From: Paraburkholderia phenazinium
Lineage (GTDB): Bacteria > Pseudomonadota > Gammaproteobacteria > Burkholderiales > Burkholderiaceae
Assembly (NCBI RefSeq): GCF_900141745.1
Contig: NZ_FSRM01000002.1
Location: 1,302,001-1,366,000 of the forward strand
Direction of reading: 5' to 3'
Length of the DNA stretch: 64,000 nt
Below the pieces are notes generated by a model that did not search any database, was not told where the DNA came from, and saw only the letters and a program-made list of their open reading frames with translations. Positions 19,785 through 28,653 of the stretch are shown in pieces. Each line of letters begins with the position of its first letter. Positions within the stretch are counted from its first letter, which is position 1. The position numbers and the translations under genes were made by a program.

Positions 19785-20426
19785 ATGACCGATCCGGCCC
19801 ATGACCCGTCCAACTTTCGCCAGCAGCGCACAATAGGCATTGCTGGCATCGCGGCTGCCTCGCTTCTTGCCTCGGTACTCTGGTTTGGTATCGACTATCT
19901 GATGTCGCCCTTGCCGGGCATGGATAGTCTCGACGCCCGGATGCTGCTGACACTTAAGTGCTGGTGTGTTGCCGTGCTGTTCTGCCTGGTGACGGGTGTC
20001 GAAGCAGTGGCGCACGAGCGGTTGACCTCACCCGCGTTCGATCCGCTGGCGGGCTTCGAGACACGCAGGTTGCGCGTCAACCAACGATACCTGCAGAACA
20101 CGGTAGAGCAGATCATCGTGTTTGCGGCGTCGCTTTTCGGTCTGGCCGCCTACTCTCCCGACGGTTCGGCGATGCGCGCGGTCGTAGCGACAACCGTGGT
20201 CTGGATCGCCGGGCGGGCCGCGTTCTGGGTCGGCTATCATCGCAGCGCGGCGCTTCGCGGGCTCGGTGCGCCGGGCATGGCGGTCAGCATGATCGTGCTG
20301 CTTTATGTCGCGAGCCGGTTTGGACGTGACATCGCAGGGACGGTGGGGGCGATTGTGCCGGTTGTTGTATTTTTCGCCATTGAAGCTGTGTTGTTTTGGG
20401 GGACGCGGCCAGTCGAAAATGATTGA
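19785..20426 (+). CDS. MAPEG-like integral membrane protein
   Basis: This 213-residue protein has four or five hydrophobic helices (about 18-40, 62-80, 110-130, 140-160, 175-205). The segment RVNQRYLQNTVEQIIVFAASLFGLAAYS followed by AGRAAFWVGYHRS resembles the core of MAPEG proteins, membrane-bound glutathione-dependent or eicosanoid-type transferases. The N-terminal hydrophobic region makes it longer than a typical 130-150-residue MAPEG protein. A GGGGG stretch lies before the ATG. It stands alone, and its function is not known. Confidence 0.75.
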   Translation: MTDPAHDPSNFRQQRTIGIAGIAAASLLASVLWFGIDYLMSPLPGMDSLDARMLLTLKCWCVAVLFCLVTGVEAVAHERLTSPAFDPLAGFETRRLRVNQRYLQNTVEQIIVFAASLFGLAAYSPDGSAMRAVVATTVVWIAGRAAFWVGYHRSAALRGLGAPGMAVSMIVLLYVASRFGRDIAGTVGAIVPVVVFFAIEAVLFWGTRPVEND

Positions 20427-20562
20427 TTCAATAGATTCGGGTGATCCGGCTTGCTGAGGCTAACGCTGGGTGAGCGGCCTAAATAGTATTTCGATCAGGC
20501 TATGAGTTCTCACGAATAGAGATCACCTGGCGTGACGCCCGTGCACGCCTCGTCTCCCGCCA

Positions 20563-22317
20563 TCAATTTAGCAAGCCGTAGACCGCAACGCCGTTCGTCG
20601 CACCTACATAAACTTTCCCATCCGCGATCATCGGTGTGATGAACTTGTTGCCCGGACCGAACTGATCCCGCGTGCCGGCCTGATTGCTGTTGTACAACTC
20701 GTGCGCGAGATTGGTGGCATCGTAGGCGTGCAACGCGCCGACTGTGCCGTTTTCCGCCGCCCACACAATACCGTTACTCGTACCGTTCGCGGAAATGGCC
20801 GGCGTGGCGCCGGGATAAGCGAACGTTGTCGGGCTTTGCGACGACGGCGTGGTGGCAAGCAACGCGTTGGTAACGGGCAGCGCCTTAAGCGCATCGGTCT
20901 GTCCTCCGTAATAAACCACATTGTTAAAATACGCCGGCGAACCCCAGATGCCGCCGGTCAACACACCGGTGATCTCCTGCCAGATGTTGTTGGTCGTTGA
21001 ATTGAACTTGCCCATGTTGTCGCGATCCACCACGTAAATATGGGTATCCTTGCCCGCTCCGACAGCCAGATGCTTGACGGTTCCGTCCGAGGCGGTTTGA
21101 TCAGGCAGCAGCATCGCCCCACCCGAGCCGAAATCGTCGTCCGCAGCGGCCTGGGCCACGACGTCGTACATGGCAAAGTAATCGGTTGCGACCAGTGCAG
21201 GGGTGGCAGAGAGCTTGATAAATGCATCACCCAGATCGCCATCGACTGGAAATCCCTGTGCATTGAGCGTCGGGTTGAAGGTGCCGTTGCCGTCGATCAA
21301 ATAGATGGACGTCCCATCCGATGCCATGCCCGAGCCCGCCATCCAGACCGATCCCTGGCTGCCGTTCGGGGTAACGGGCAGCGCTCCCGTTTGCTGCAAC
21401 GTATCCTCGCTGTACGCCATGAGCCAACCGTTGTAGTTCCCGGACATGCAGTGGGCGGTCCAGCCCATGTAGATGGTGCCGTTGACCAACGTCAGTGCAG
21501 CGCGCACGGTGTGCAGGGAGGGCGTGAAGGTAAGGACGCCATTCGCACCTTCTGCGCCGCTTCCCGGATACGTCGCGGCGATTTCGGTCGGGCCGCCAAA
21601 CAGTTCCGCACCTGTTGCAAGATCGATCGCGTGAAGGCGGTGATGGACGTTCCCGCTGGCGTCCGTGCTCATGGCCACGGCATATAGCGCGCCATTCGGA
21701 CCGCGTGAGCGGTCGATGACCGGCGTCGAAGTGATACCAATCTCCGGTGTGATATCCGTGCAGCCCGGATCAGGACTCGAGGTTTCACCCGCAGCGGCCA
21801 GCGAGATCTGCCACAGCGCGTTACCGCTATCGGCGTCGTAAGCGTAGACGCTGTCGTGCTCTGTCACAACATAGACAACATTGTGCGCGGCCGTGCCGAT
21901 CATAAGATTCGTTACGAATAGAGGCTGCGCGTCGACTTTGCCGTCCGCCGGCAGGAAGCGCAACTTGCCGAACGTCGTCGAGTTGACGTTGGCTAGCGTG
22001 AGCGTTGTTTCCGCAAGCATCTGACCGGTTCGCGCGAGGTCGTTGTGGTGCATGAGAACGTCGGTCGGGTAGGTTTGCGCAGTTGTCGGTGTCGAGCCAG
22101 TAGTTGTGCCCCCGGGTGTAGTCGTGCCCGGCGTACCAGGCGCAGAAGTGGTTCCGGAGGTACTGCCGGCGCTGCCCGAACCGGTGGCGCTCGGGCTGCT
22201 ACCCGAACCGCCGCCGCACGATCCAATGCCCGAGGCGATTAGCAATCCGACGCAAATCTCCAATAGGTGACGCCAAAAAGTGGAAGAAAAAGCCGGCCTG
22301 CGTTGTAGAGATTTCAT
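20563..22317 (-). CDS. PQQ-like beta-propeller lipoprotein
   Basis: This 584-residue protein has a hydrophobic leader ending in a possible lipobox (IGSC near residue 33). A low-complexity Ser/Gly/Thr/Pro linker runs to about 85, then repeated propeller blades typical of quinoprotein-like folds (VVYVVTEHDSVYAYDADSGNALWQI, KVYVGATNGVAVYGLL). The start at 22317 is chosen because it follows CTGGAGAATCGCC and begins the leader; the frame extends to 22374. No clear PQQ-ligand set or dehydrogenase motif was recognised, so it may be a structural or binding propeller of the envelope. No operon partner. Confidence 0.85.
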   Translation of the reverse strand: MKSLQRRPAFSSTFWRHLLEICVGLLIASGIGSCGGGSGSSPSATGSGSAGSTSGTTSAPGTPGTTTPGGTTTGSTPTTAQTYPTDVLMHHNDLARTGQMLAETTLTLANVNSTTFGKLRFLPADGKVDAQPLFVTNLMIGTAAHNVVYVVTEHDSVYAYDADSGNALWQISLAAAGETSSPDPGCTDITPEIGITSTPVIDRSRGPNGALYAVAMSTDASGNVHHRLHAIDLATGAELFGGPTEIAATYPGSGAEGANGVLTFTPSLHTVRAALTLVNGTIYMGWTAHCMSGNYNGWLMAYSEDTLQQTGALPVTPNGSQGSVWMAGSGMASDGTSIYLIDGNGTFNPTLNAQGFPVDGDLGDAFIKLSATPALVATDYFAMYDVVAQAAADDDFGSGGAMLLPDQTASDGTVKHLAVGAGKDTHIYVVDRDNMGKFNSTTNNIWQEITGVLTGGIWGSPAYFNNVVYYGGQTDALKALPVTNALLATTPSSQSPTTFAYPGATPAISANGTSNGIVWAAENGTVGALHAYDATNLAHELYNSNQAGTRDQFGPGNKFITPMIADGKVYVGATNGVAVYGLLN

Positions 22318-22766
22318 GGCGATTCTCCAGCGGCTTTTGAGCGGTCCACAGCACGTCATACCCACAGCGCGCAAGTGGCCACGGGGTTAATGTCAGACGA
22401 ATGGCATTGCTGAACCACCCGCTGAATTCGCGAGGTCGGTGGACGCGCAGGACATTGTTCACACGTTTAGGTTCGGGTCAATCTACGACAGCCGCCGACG
22501 ATGCACCCGCCAATACTTCGCAGCATTGAGACAGGCGTAGGTTTGCGAGCGTCCGAAAGGTAGCGTTGGATTAGCGCTGGCCTGCCGGTCCTGTAACTAC
22601 TACCGGCCAAGGAAAGGATGAAAGACAGGCAACCGTCCTGTGCGCGCGGGACGACCGCTCGAGGTGAGCGAAAGTCGGCGACTTCCTGCCGCCCCCGGGC
22701 ACGCGTGTTGCGCCCACTACGACACGGCGGCGAGACTGTCGCACCACGATTGCGGAGGAGCAAATC
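22318..22766. other. Divergent intergenic region between propeller lipoprotein and stress-type gene
   Basis: About 450 bases without a supported gene lie between two divergently transcribed genes, so at least two promoters are expected. A GCGGAGGAG ribosome binding site for the plus-strand gene ends it. No operator or RNA structure was recognised with confidence. Confidence 0.4.
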
Positions 22767-23747
22767 ATGAGACAGACTGTTTTAGGCGTGTTCGATAGCT
22801 ACGCTGACGCGCGCTCGGCACAACGGACATTGGGCGAGGCTGGCGTAGCCCAGGCCGATATTGCCATCTATGCCAAGTCAGATGACGCACCGGTCGAAAG
22901 TGGCCCGCGTGTTTATGCACCAGGCAGCGGCGATCTGCGGCATCACAACCCAGTGTTCGATCAACTCGAACAATTGTTTGCGCGGCTGTTCAAAAGCGGA
23001 CAATATCCGCCGGAAACTGAGGATTACAGAGAATTGATCCGCCGAGGTGGAGCGATCGTCAGCGCCGACGTGTCCGAAATGCAAGTAGACCTGGCTCGCG
23101 ATTTGATGCGCCGCACCGGCGCAGCCGACATCGAAGAGCGTGCCAAAGTATGGCGAAATGGTTCGATAGAGACGAGCGAGGAGCCTTCACCCGGGCGGCC
23201 CGTAACGCAGGGCGCTACCGATTATTCTTCGGCGGGCGGGAGGATGGTTGGCGGGATGCAGCAGGTAACGACTCGTACGGAGGGGCTCGGATCGACTGCG
23301 TCCGTGCAAAGCGGCCAGCAGCTGACGGGTGTACCCGACGTCGGGCTCGCCCGCCCGCCCGAGGATGCGTTCGCAGGCGTCAAATCTCCTCGTGCAGCGT
23401 ACTCGCCCGAGGACAGCACGAGCGGGATAAAGACGGAGGAGACATTGGGGACGGGCCGTCTGGGCGATCCCGTCGCCGGCATTCCGATGGACGACACGCC
23501 TTATGTCGATGAACTGCGGGAAGAATACGACGCCCATTACGCGAGTACGGGTGCGTCATACGACGAATATCAGCGGGCCTACGCACACGGAGCCACGCTC
23601 GGAAAAGATGAGCGGTATCGCGGACATGATTGGCAAGGGGTGGAAGCGAACGCTCGCGAGGACTGGGAGTCGCGTTACCCGGAAAGCGGTTGGGAGCGAT
23701 TCAAGGCTGCCGTGCGGCACGGCTGGGACCGGGTTACAGGCGGCTGA
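22767..23747 (+). CDS. Stress-type protein with YflT-like N-terminal domain
   Basis: This 326-residue soluble protein begins RQTVLGVFDSYADARSAQRTLGEAGV, the pattern of YflT/general-stress-protein-17M-like domains, which end near residue 115 (RRTGAADIEERAKVW). A long, probably disordered Gly/Ser/Thr-rich middle follows. A tyrosine- and charge-rich C-terminal block (YDEYQRAYAHGATLGKDERY, DWESRYPESGWERFKAAVRHGWDRVTGG) looks like a conserved module of its own. GCGGAGGAG precedes the ATG. No enzyme motif is visible. Function unknown; a role in envelope or osmotic stress is only a guess from the N-terminal domain. Confidence 0.8.
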   Translation: MRQTVLGVFDSYADARSAQRTLGEAGVAQADIAIYAKSDDAPVESGPRVYAPGSGDLRHHNPVFDQLEQLFARLFKSGQYPPETEDYRELIRRGGAIVSADVSEMQVDLARDLMRRTGAADIEERAKVWRNGSIETSEEPSPGRPVTQGATDYSSAGGRMVGGMQQVTTRTEGLGSTASVQSGQQLTGVPDVGLARPPEDAFAGVKSPRAAYSPEDSTSGIKTEETLGTGRLGDPVAGIPMDDTPYVDELREEYDAHYASTGASYDEYQRAYAHGATLGKDERYRGHDWQGVEANAREDWESRYPESGWERFKAAVRHGWDRVTGG

Positions 23748-23780
23748 TACGTTGTTCGGGACCGCGGCGAGCTGGGGACG

Positions 23781-23802
23781 GTAACAGGTTTACCCCTGTT
23801 AC
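23781..23802. terminator. Hairpin between convergent genes
   Basis: GTAACAGG (23781-23788) pairs with CCTGTTAC (23795-23802) over a 6-base loop, overlapping the end of the minus-strand lipoprotein gene and lying 33 bases after the plus-strand gene. It lacks a strong T-run, so it is a possible bidirectional terminator at best. Confidence 0.4.
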
Positions 23803-24281
23803 TGCTTCTCCGGCATGACCGATGAGTGATGACTTGTGATTAGCCATTGCGCTCCATCCCAGCGATAGGTGTAGGTGTAACGGGCTTGAACAACCACTCC
23901 CGTTCTTGCGAAGGTGAATGTGTAAAGCCCGGCATCTACAGCGGAATTGCACCCCAGCTCAATGTAGCGGAAGTCAATCTTTCCGGATGGACGATCCTGT
24001 AGAAAATGGCGGAAATAGTCCTCTTTCTCCGCCACCGTTAAGCGCGGCTTGTTGGATACCGTGGGGAGAAGAATGGACCGCTCCGCATAGTTGGCAACCA
24101 CGGCGTGTGGATCACCGGTTTGCAGCGACTGATTCCATCGATCGAACAACGCCGCAATTTCTTGATCTGATGTGACCTTACAGCTTTCCGTATGCCCCGC
24201 CGCCGCATTGGTTGACATGCCTTGGTTCGCGACGCACCCGGCGAGCACGACCGCCAGGATAGCAATGGTAAATAGCTTCAT
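23799..24281 (-). CDS. Small lipoprotein with SnoaL/NTF2-like domain
   Basis: This 160-residue protein has a clear lipoprotein leader, MKLFTIAILAVVLAGC, with the lipidated Cys at 16. The rest fits the calcium/calmodulin-kinase association or SnoaL-like NTF2 fold: EIAALFDRWNQSLQTGDPHAVVANYAERSILLPT, then YFRHFLQDRPSGKIDFRYIEL, then TFARTGVVVQARYTYTYRWDGAQWLITSHHSS. Such domains often bind small ligands; catalytic residues cannot be named. GGAGAAGTGCC precedes the ATG. It converges with the stress-type gene. Probably anchored in the envelope. Confidence 0.85.
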   Translation of the reverse strand: MKLFTIAILAVVLAGCVANQGMSTNAAAGHTESCKVTSDQEIAALFDRWNQSLQTGDPHAVVANYAERSILLPTVSNKPRLTVAEKEDYFRHFLQDRPSGKIDFRYIELGCNSAVDAGLYTFTFARTGVVVQARYTYTYRWDGAQWLITSHHSSVMPEKQ

Positions 24282-24512
24282 GGCGGCACTTCTCCTGTCG
24301 GGCAGTGAGAGGAAGGCACAACGCTTGAAGTATGGTACGTCCCGTGTGCGTTAGCCACATCTGATTGATGGCTTGTGCCCGGTCGCTGGCGGGTGGCGAC
24401 CGGCGACACGTTATGGGAAAAAGGGCCGTTCGAACGTTTTGATGAGTACCGGAACGAGCGTCGCTTTCTGGGCGATATGAACCGGACATCGGTGACGCAT
24501 TGCCCAGCAATT
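24282..24512. other. Spacer between lipoprotein and response-regulator genes
   Basis: This 231-base gap should hold the lipoprotein promoter (read leftward) and the end of the two-component operon. No gene or clear structure was recognised. Confidence 0.35.
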
Positions 24513-25880
24513 TCAGCCCAGCTTGTACGCAGCCATCTTCGTATAGAGCGACTGGCGGCTAATGCCGAGACGCCGCGCGGCTTCAGCGCGATTGCCGGCA
24601 GCGAGTCGCAACGCGCGTTCGATCGAGGCTCGCTCCAGGCGTTCAATGGCTTCAGGCAGCGGCAAATCGAGCAGCGCGCCGGGCAGATCGCTGGCCGCGA
24701 TCTGCGGTGCGGTTAGAAACGCGAGGTCGTCGTCGGTGGCAAGCGGGCCGCGCGCGAGTGCGGCGACACGCTCCATCGCGTTTTTCAGCTCGCGCACGTT
24801 GCCCGGCCACGTATGCGCGAGCAGACGTCGCTCGGCGCTCGCACCGAGCGTGCGCGAGATTCCGGAGCGCTGCGCGGCGAGCGCCAGAAAATGCGCGGCG
24901 AGCGCAAGGATATCGTCGGGGCGTTCGCGCAACGGCGGCAGATGAATCGGGATCACGTTGAGCCGGTAGAACAGATCCTCGCGGAATCGCCCCGCGGCGA
25001 CTTCGGCACCGAGGTCGCGATGCGTCGCCGCAACGATCCGTACGTCGATCGGCGTGTTGAGGTTGCTTCCGAGCGGCGTCAACACGCGCTCCTGAATTAC
25101 CCGCAGCAGTTTCGCTTGCATCGGCAAAGGCAGATCCCCAATCTCGTCGAGAAACAGCGTGCCGCCGTTCGCCTCGACGAAGCGGCCGACGCGTTGCATT
25201 TGCGCTCCCGTGAACGCCCCTTTCGCGTGACCGAAGAGTTCGCTCTCGAGCAGTTCAGTGGGAATGGCCGCGCAATTTATCGCAACGAAGGGACGCAGGC
25301 GGCGCGCCGACGCGTCGTGCAGGACGCGCGCCGCCACCTCCTTGCCTGTGCCGGTTTCGCCACTGATCAGCACAGTCGAATCCGTGGCGGCAGCACGGCC
25401 GATCTGCTTTTGCGCGTCGCGTAATGCATCGCTGCTGCCTAGCAGGCGCGGCGCGGTGTCGTCGCCCCACGCCTCGTCAGACGCAACCTGGGTGGCGGTG
25501 AACGAGCTTTGATTCGATGCTGCAATCTTGCGCAGCAGCTCAGCAATTGCGTCACGTCCCACCGGTTTGGTCAGGTGTTCGAATGCACCGAGACGCATCG
25601 CGTGAATGGTATTGTCGCTGGTGGCGAATGCGGTCAGCACGACAACCGGCAGGGTCTTGCGCTCGGGCATGGCGCGCAACTGTTCGAGCAGCTCGATGCC
25701 GCTCATATCCGTCATCCTGAAGTCGAGGAATGCGCAGTCGATAGGCACGCCGCTCGTGAAACACTCGAGTGCCTGGCGGCCTCCGCTTGCCTCGATGACG
25801 GTATGGCCCAGATCGCCAAGGGTTTCGGCGAGACTCTCGCGGAACGCGTCATCGTCGTCGACGATCAGGATGTGCGGCAT
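24513..25880 (-). CDS. Sigma-54-dependent response regulator (NtrC family)
   Basis: This 455-residue protein has a receiver domain at 1-120 with phospho-acceptor Asp53 (FLDFRM) and Lys105. The AAA+ domain carries Walker A GETGTGKE at 174-181, the sigma-54-contacting GAFTGA loop at 221-226 and Walker B FLDEIGD near 243-249. A Fis-type helix-turn-helix lies at the end ([20 protein letters not shown]). The gene starts 16 bases inside the end of the kinase gene, so the pair is translationally coupled. It should activate a sigma-54 promoter once phosphorylated; no confident -24/-12 site was found nearby. A decayed MFS transporter gene beside the pair may be a lost target. Confidence 0.95.
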   Translation of the reverse strand: MPHILIVDDDDAFRESLAETLGDLGHTVIEASGGRQALECFTSGVPIDCAFLDFRMTDMSGIELLEQLRAMPERKTLPVVVLTAFATSDNTIHAMRLGAFEHLTKPVGRDAIAELLRKIAASNQSSFTATQVASDEAWGDDTAPRLLGSSDALRDAQKQIGRAAATDSTVLISGETGTGKEVAARVLHDASARRLRPFVAINCAAIPTELLESELFGHAKGAFTGAQMQRVGRFVEANGGTLFLDEIGDLPLPMQAKLLRVIQERVLTPLGSNLNTPIDVRIVAATHRDLGAEVAAGRFREDLFYRLNVIPIHLPPLRERPDDILALAAHFLALAAQRSGISRTLGASAERRLLAHTWPGNVRELKNAMERVAALARGPLATDDDLAFLTAPQIAASDLPGALLDLPLPEAIERLERASIERALRLAAGNRAEAARRLGISRQSLYTKMAAYKLG

Positions 25881-27358
25881 GGCAGCTCGATCACAAAACA
25901 GGCGCCGCGTGGACGCACGGCATAGAAGGCGCGGCCGCCATGCGCCACGGCAATTTCCCGCACCACGGCGAGACCCAGCCCCGAGCCGGTGGCGTGGCCG
26001 GTCACGAATGGCTCAAAGATGCGCTCGCGCTCGGCGGGTGGCACGCCCGGTCCGTCGTCGGCGACTTCGATGCTCAAGGTATCCGCATGCTGCGCCGCGC
26101 GCAACATGACGTGGCCCCCAGCGGGTGTATGGCGCAGTGCGTTTAGAATCAGATTGTCGATAGCGCGTGCCAGTTGCGCCGCGTCGAAACGCGCCTCGTG
26201 CGGCAGGTCCTTATTCTCGTCAAGGACGAGCGCGATGCCGGCCTGCGTCGCGGCATCGAGATACAGCTCGATGCGCTCAGCCAGCCATTCGCGCAACACG
26301 ACCGGTTGCGCGTCGATGCGGACCGGCTGCGTGAGCGCAAGCAAACCGGCCAGCTGCGTTTCCACGCGCTGAATCTGTTCGAGGATCGACGCAAGCGCGC
26401 GGTGCTGGCGCTGTGCGTCTCCAGCCAGCGCGTTTTCTGCTTTGAGCCGCATCGCGCCGATCGGATTACGGATCTCGTGAGCGATTTGCGCCGCCAGCCG
26501 GCCGAGCGCGGCAAACCGTTCGGCGCCCGCAAGCTTCCTGTCGAGGTCGCCCGTCCGATGTTGCAGTGCCGTGGTGCGCGTACCGTAAGCGTTAAATGCG
26601 GCGACGATCTTGTCCAGGTCCGGCTCGCCGGTGGGCTCGATCGGAGTGAAAGGCGCGTGCAGATCCGCTGGCTCGCTCAGGCTCTTCTCGACGCGGGCAA
26701 GATTGCCGCGCCAACGGCGCAGCAGTATGCCCAACGCAATCGCAATTCCGATGATTACAGCGAGCAGGACAGCAAGCGCGGTGACGAGGGTCTTGCCATA
26801 CGGGCCGAGCGGCGGCCGCACGCGTGTGAGCGTCCACGCGAGCAGGCCGGCGCGATGCGGCACGGGACAGGCCGAAACGATGACAGCGTCCTGCCGTCCT
26901 TCGACAAACCCGGACGCTGCCTGGCCGCCCGTCACCCCACGCAGCGTGCGCAGAATCAACGGCGTTTCGGCTTCCGGAATATCTCGCTTGATGCCGCTGC
27001 CCTCGTAGGTCGGAAAAGCGTAGGCGTCGAACGTGCCACGCGCGCTGTCCGTCGGACGCCAGAAGCCGCCTTCGACGCCTGGCATCTGCGCGAGCACCAC
27101 GTCAAGAATCGCATGCATCAGGTCTGTGTTCGGCGCGCCTTGCGCATCGGAGCTTCGGTCTAAGGAAAAGTCATAGCGGGAGGCGACTGCCTCGCAACCG
27201 GCCTGCGCCTGTTGACGCGCAACGCCGATCTGCCGCTCCAGATTGCCTTGCGCCATGAACCAGACGAGGCCGATGAGGAGCGCGCACATCACCGCAACCA
27301 GCAGCCAGAAAACCACGAGTTGGCTGGCGAACGAGAGACGACGTCGGGTTGCGGGCAT
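25865..27358 (-). CDS. Membrane sensor histidine kinase
   Basis: This 497-residue kinase has transmembrane helices at about 11-35 and 190-213 flanking a periplasmic sensor domain, then a linker and the dimerisation box with the phosphorylated histidine in AHEIRNPIGAMRLK (His294). The ATPase domain has N-box IDNLILNALRHT, G1 ADDGPGVPP and G2 GSGLGLAVV. Its 3' end overlaps the response-regulator gene, so they form one unit. The signal is unknown; the periplasmic domain resembles that of carboxylate-sensing kinases only in general layout. Confidence 0.94.
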   Translation of the reverse strand: MPATRRRLSFASQLVVFWLLVAVMCALLIGLVWFMAQGNLERQIGVARQQAQAGCEAVASRYDFSLDRSSDAQGAPNTDLMHAILDVVLAQMPGVEGGFWRPTDSARGTFDAYAFPTYEGSGIKRDIPEAETPLILRTLRGVTGGQAASGFVEGRQDAVIVSACPVPHRAGLLAWTLTRVRPPLGPYGKTLVTALAVLLAVIIGIAIALGILLRRWRGNLARVEKSLSEPADLHAPFTPIEPTGEPDLDKIVAAFNAYGTRTTALQHRTGDLDRKLAGAERFAALGRLAAQIAHEIRNPIGAMRLKAENALAGDAQRQHRALASILEQIQRVETQLAGLLALTQPVRIDAQPVVLREWLAERIELYLDAATQAGIALVLDENKDLPHEARFDAAQLARAIDNLILNALRHTPAGGHVMLRAAQHADTLSIEVADDGPGVPPAERERIFEPFVTGHATGSGLGLAVVREIAVAHGGRAFYAVRPRGACFVIELPCRTS

Positions 27359-27587
27359 AAGCCGGTAGCGAAAGGGAGGACTTCAAGAGTAGCAAAAAAC
27401 CGGCCACGCAAAGCGGGGAGGATGAGCCACGCCGGCTGACAGGGCAAACGTCACGGCGCTCTCGGGCACCACTTACTGTCGACTCTGCGGACAGCGGCTG
27501 TCCAGTAACGCGACACCTGCTGACGTGGGCCCGTGCGCAAGGTTGGCCGGGAATGGCATCGGCGGGTGGAATGGGGGTTGCACAAGT

Positions 27588-27800
27588 GCCGGCACTGGGC
27601 GTGTCAATGCCGGACAAGGCGTCGTGATAACAGTGCAGGCGGCGGGCGCCGCGTTGAGCCCGGCGCCCGGCGCCTGGCGGTTTGCTCGCGCGTCACTTTG
27701 GCTATCCCGCGCCCTTCATCGCCCTTGGGGCGATTTCAACCGGCTCGCCTGTGTTGTGGCTCTACTGCGGTGCAGGGCTCAGATACTTCCATCGTGGAGC
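27588..27800 (+). pseudogene. C-terminal remnant of an MFS transporter gene, frameshifted
   Basis: Two short plus-strand frames joined by a frameshift near 27660-27670 read as the end of a major facilitator protein. The first gives TGRVNAGQGVVITVQAAGAALSPA, and the second continues as GGLLARHFGYPAPFIALGAISTG, then SPVLWLYCGAGLR. Together they match the last two helices of typical MFS exporters. Everything upstream is missing or unrecognisable, so this is a decayed gene end. It lies just upstream of the divergent two-component pair. The reading is based on family pattern memory, not on an alignment. Confidence 0.6.
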
Positions 27801-27810
27801 GGCACCGCCT

Positions 27811-28200
27811 CTAAACACCAGCCAGCGCCGGCAGCTCGACCTCGTACGACACGCGCGCGTGCCGGCTGTTCATCTGCGGCTGACGTGTCACGTGATTCAG
27901 AGGCGGTGCACTTTCGACGTGCATCGGTAGGCGCGCTGGACGGCGAGCTTTTTTCTTCTCGAGAATGGCCTGGCTCAGAAATACGGCGCTATACGCTTTC
28001 AGCAAGTGCGGATGGTGCGCTTCGATGTACGTAGCAATTTGCGCCTGCTCATCGTCGATCCGGGCTAGTGACGCCAGCGTGCTCGCGTCCCAACGGAAGC
28101 GCAGGCCGAGTTCATCGAATGCGCTGTTATAGGCGCACAGTTGCGCCTCGACTTCCGCATCATGCGCGCTCTCGCGAACATCGAACTGGGAGGGGTTCAT
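27811..28200 (-). CDS. Hypothetical protein, about 129 residues
   Basis: The frame extends to 28257, but the ATG at 28200 is preceded by CAAGGAGACGACC, a strong ribosome binding site. The protein is soluble and mostly helical in its first 80 residues (YNSAFDELGLRFRWDASTLASLARID, IATYIEAHHPHLLKAYSAVFLSQAI), with a basic KKKARRPARLP stretch and a Pro/Asn-rich tail. No family was recognised. The good start signal and codon pattern support a real gene. An inverted repeat at 28265 lies about 65 bases upstream. Confidence 0.7.
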   Translation of the reverse strand: MNPSQFDVRESAHDAEVEAQLCAYNSAFDELGLRFRWDASTLASLARIDDEQAQIATYIEAHHPHLLKAYSAVFLSQAILEKKKARRPARLPMHVESAPPLNHVTRQPQMNSRHARVSYEVELPALAGV

Positions 28201-28264
28201 GGTCGTCTCCTTGAGGAATAGGCACGACCAAGAATAGGCTGGCGCATCAATAAACAATAATTAA

Positions 28265-28287
28265 AGTTATTTGGATAAACGATAACT
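28265..28287. promoter_or_regulatory. LysR-type inverted repeat (T-N11-A)
   Basis: AGTTAT (28265-28270) and ATAACT (28282-28287) are perfect inverted arms with 11 bases between, giving the T-N11-A layout of LysR-type sites. It sits about 65 bases upstream of the minus-strand hypothetical gene. No LysR gene is adjacent, so the regulator would act from elsewhere. Confidence 0.4.
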
Positions 28288-28392
28288 CATTGCTTATGTG
28301 TCGGCTCCCGGCACAGCAGCAACCAAATTCGGTGCCTGGACAGTCGCGTTGCCTTTCTCACAAGCCCACAGCCAGCGGCCGCAAACCCATCC

Positions 28393-28408
28393 ATTAGGTA
28401 TGCCTAAT
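28393..28408. promoter_or_regulatory. Palindrome ATTAGG-TATG-CCTAAT
   Basis: A 16-base site with perfect 6-base arms lies 246 bases upstream of the oxalate antiporter start, followed by an AT-rich stretch. It could bind a dimeric regulator of the oxalate operon. Function inferred from symmetry and place only. Confidence 0.4.
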
Positions 28409-28653
28409 ACAAACCATAAAATGTTTTAACTTTCACTTATTGTTGTTCTCGCGCAGCATCCCTCAGACGCGCTCTACGCCAAACACCTTCCCAGTTGTCG
28501 TTTCGATCGACGGTAAGGGTTTTCGTTAGCGCAATTTCGTCTGGCCGACCATTGGCGCTTCATTGCCCACAGGCAAACGGGCCATGAAGCGATTCGATCA
28601 CGTAGGTCCAACGCGCCGTTCGAGCGCGACGGAATATACAGGAGACGAAAGAC

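Larger units (their letters stand above)
28201..28653. other. AT-rich divergent regulatory region upstream of the oxalate operon
   Basis: About 450 bases separate the hypothetical gene (leftward) from the oxalate antiporter (rightward). They include AT-rich segments at 28240-28300 and 28400-28450 and two inverted repeats annotated separately. Promoters for both sides should be here. A TTGGCGC/TTGC pair near 28552 resembles a sigma-54 site but has the wrong spacing. Confidence 0.5.

Noticed and set aside
28552..28566. TTGGCGCTTCATTGC upstream of the oxalate antiporter, like a sigma-54 -24/-12 promoter
   Set aside because: Only 9 bases separate the GG and GC pairs; functional sigma-54 sites need 10.
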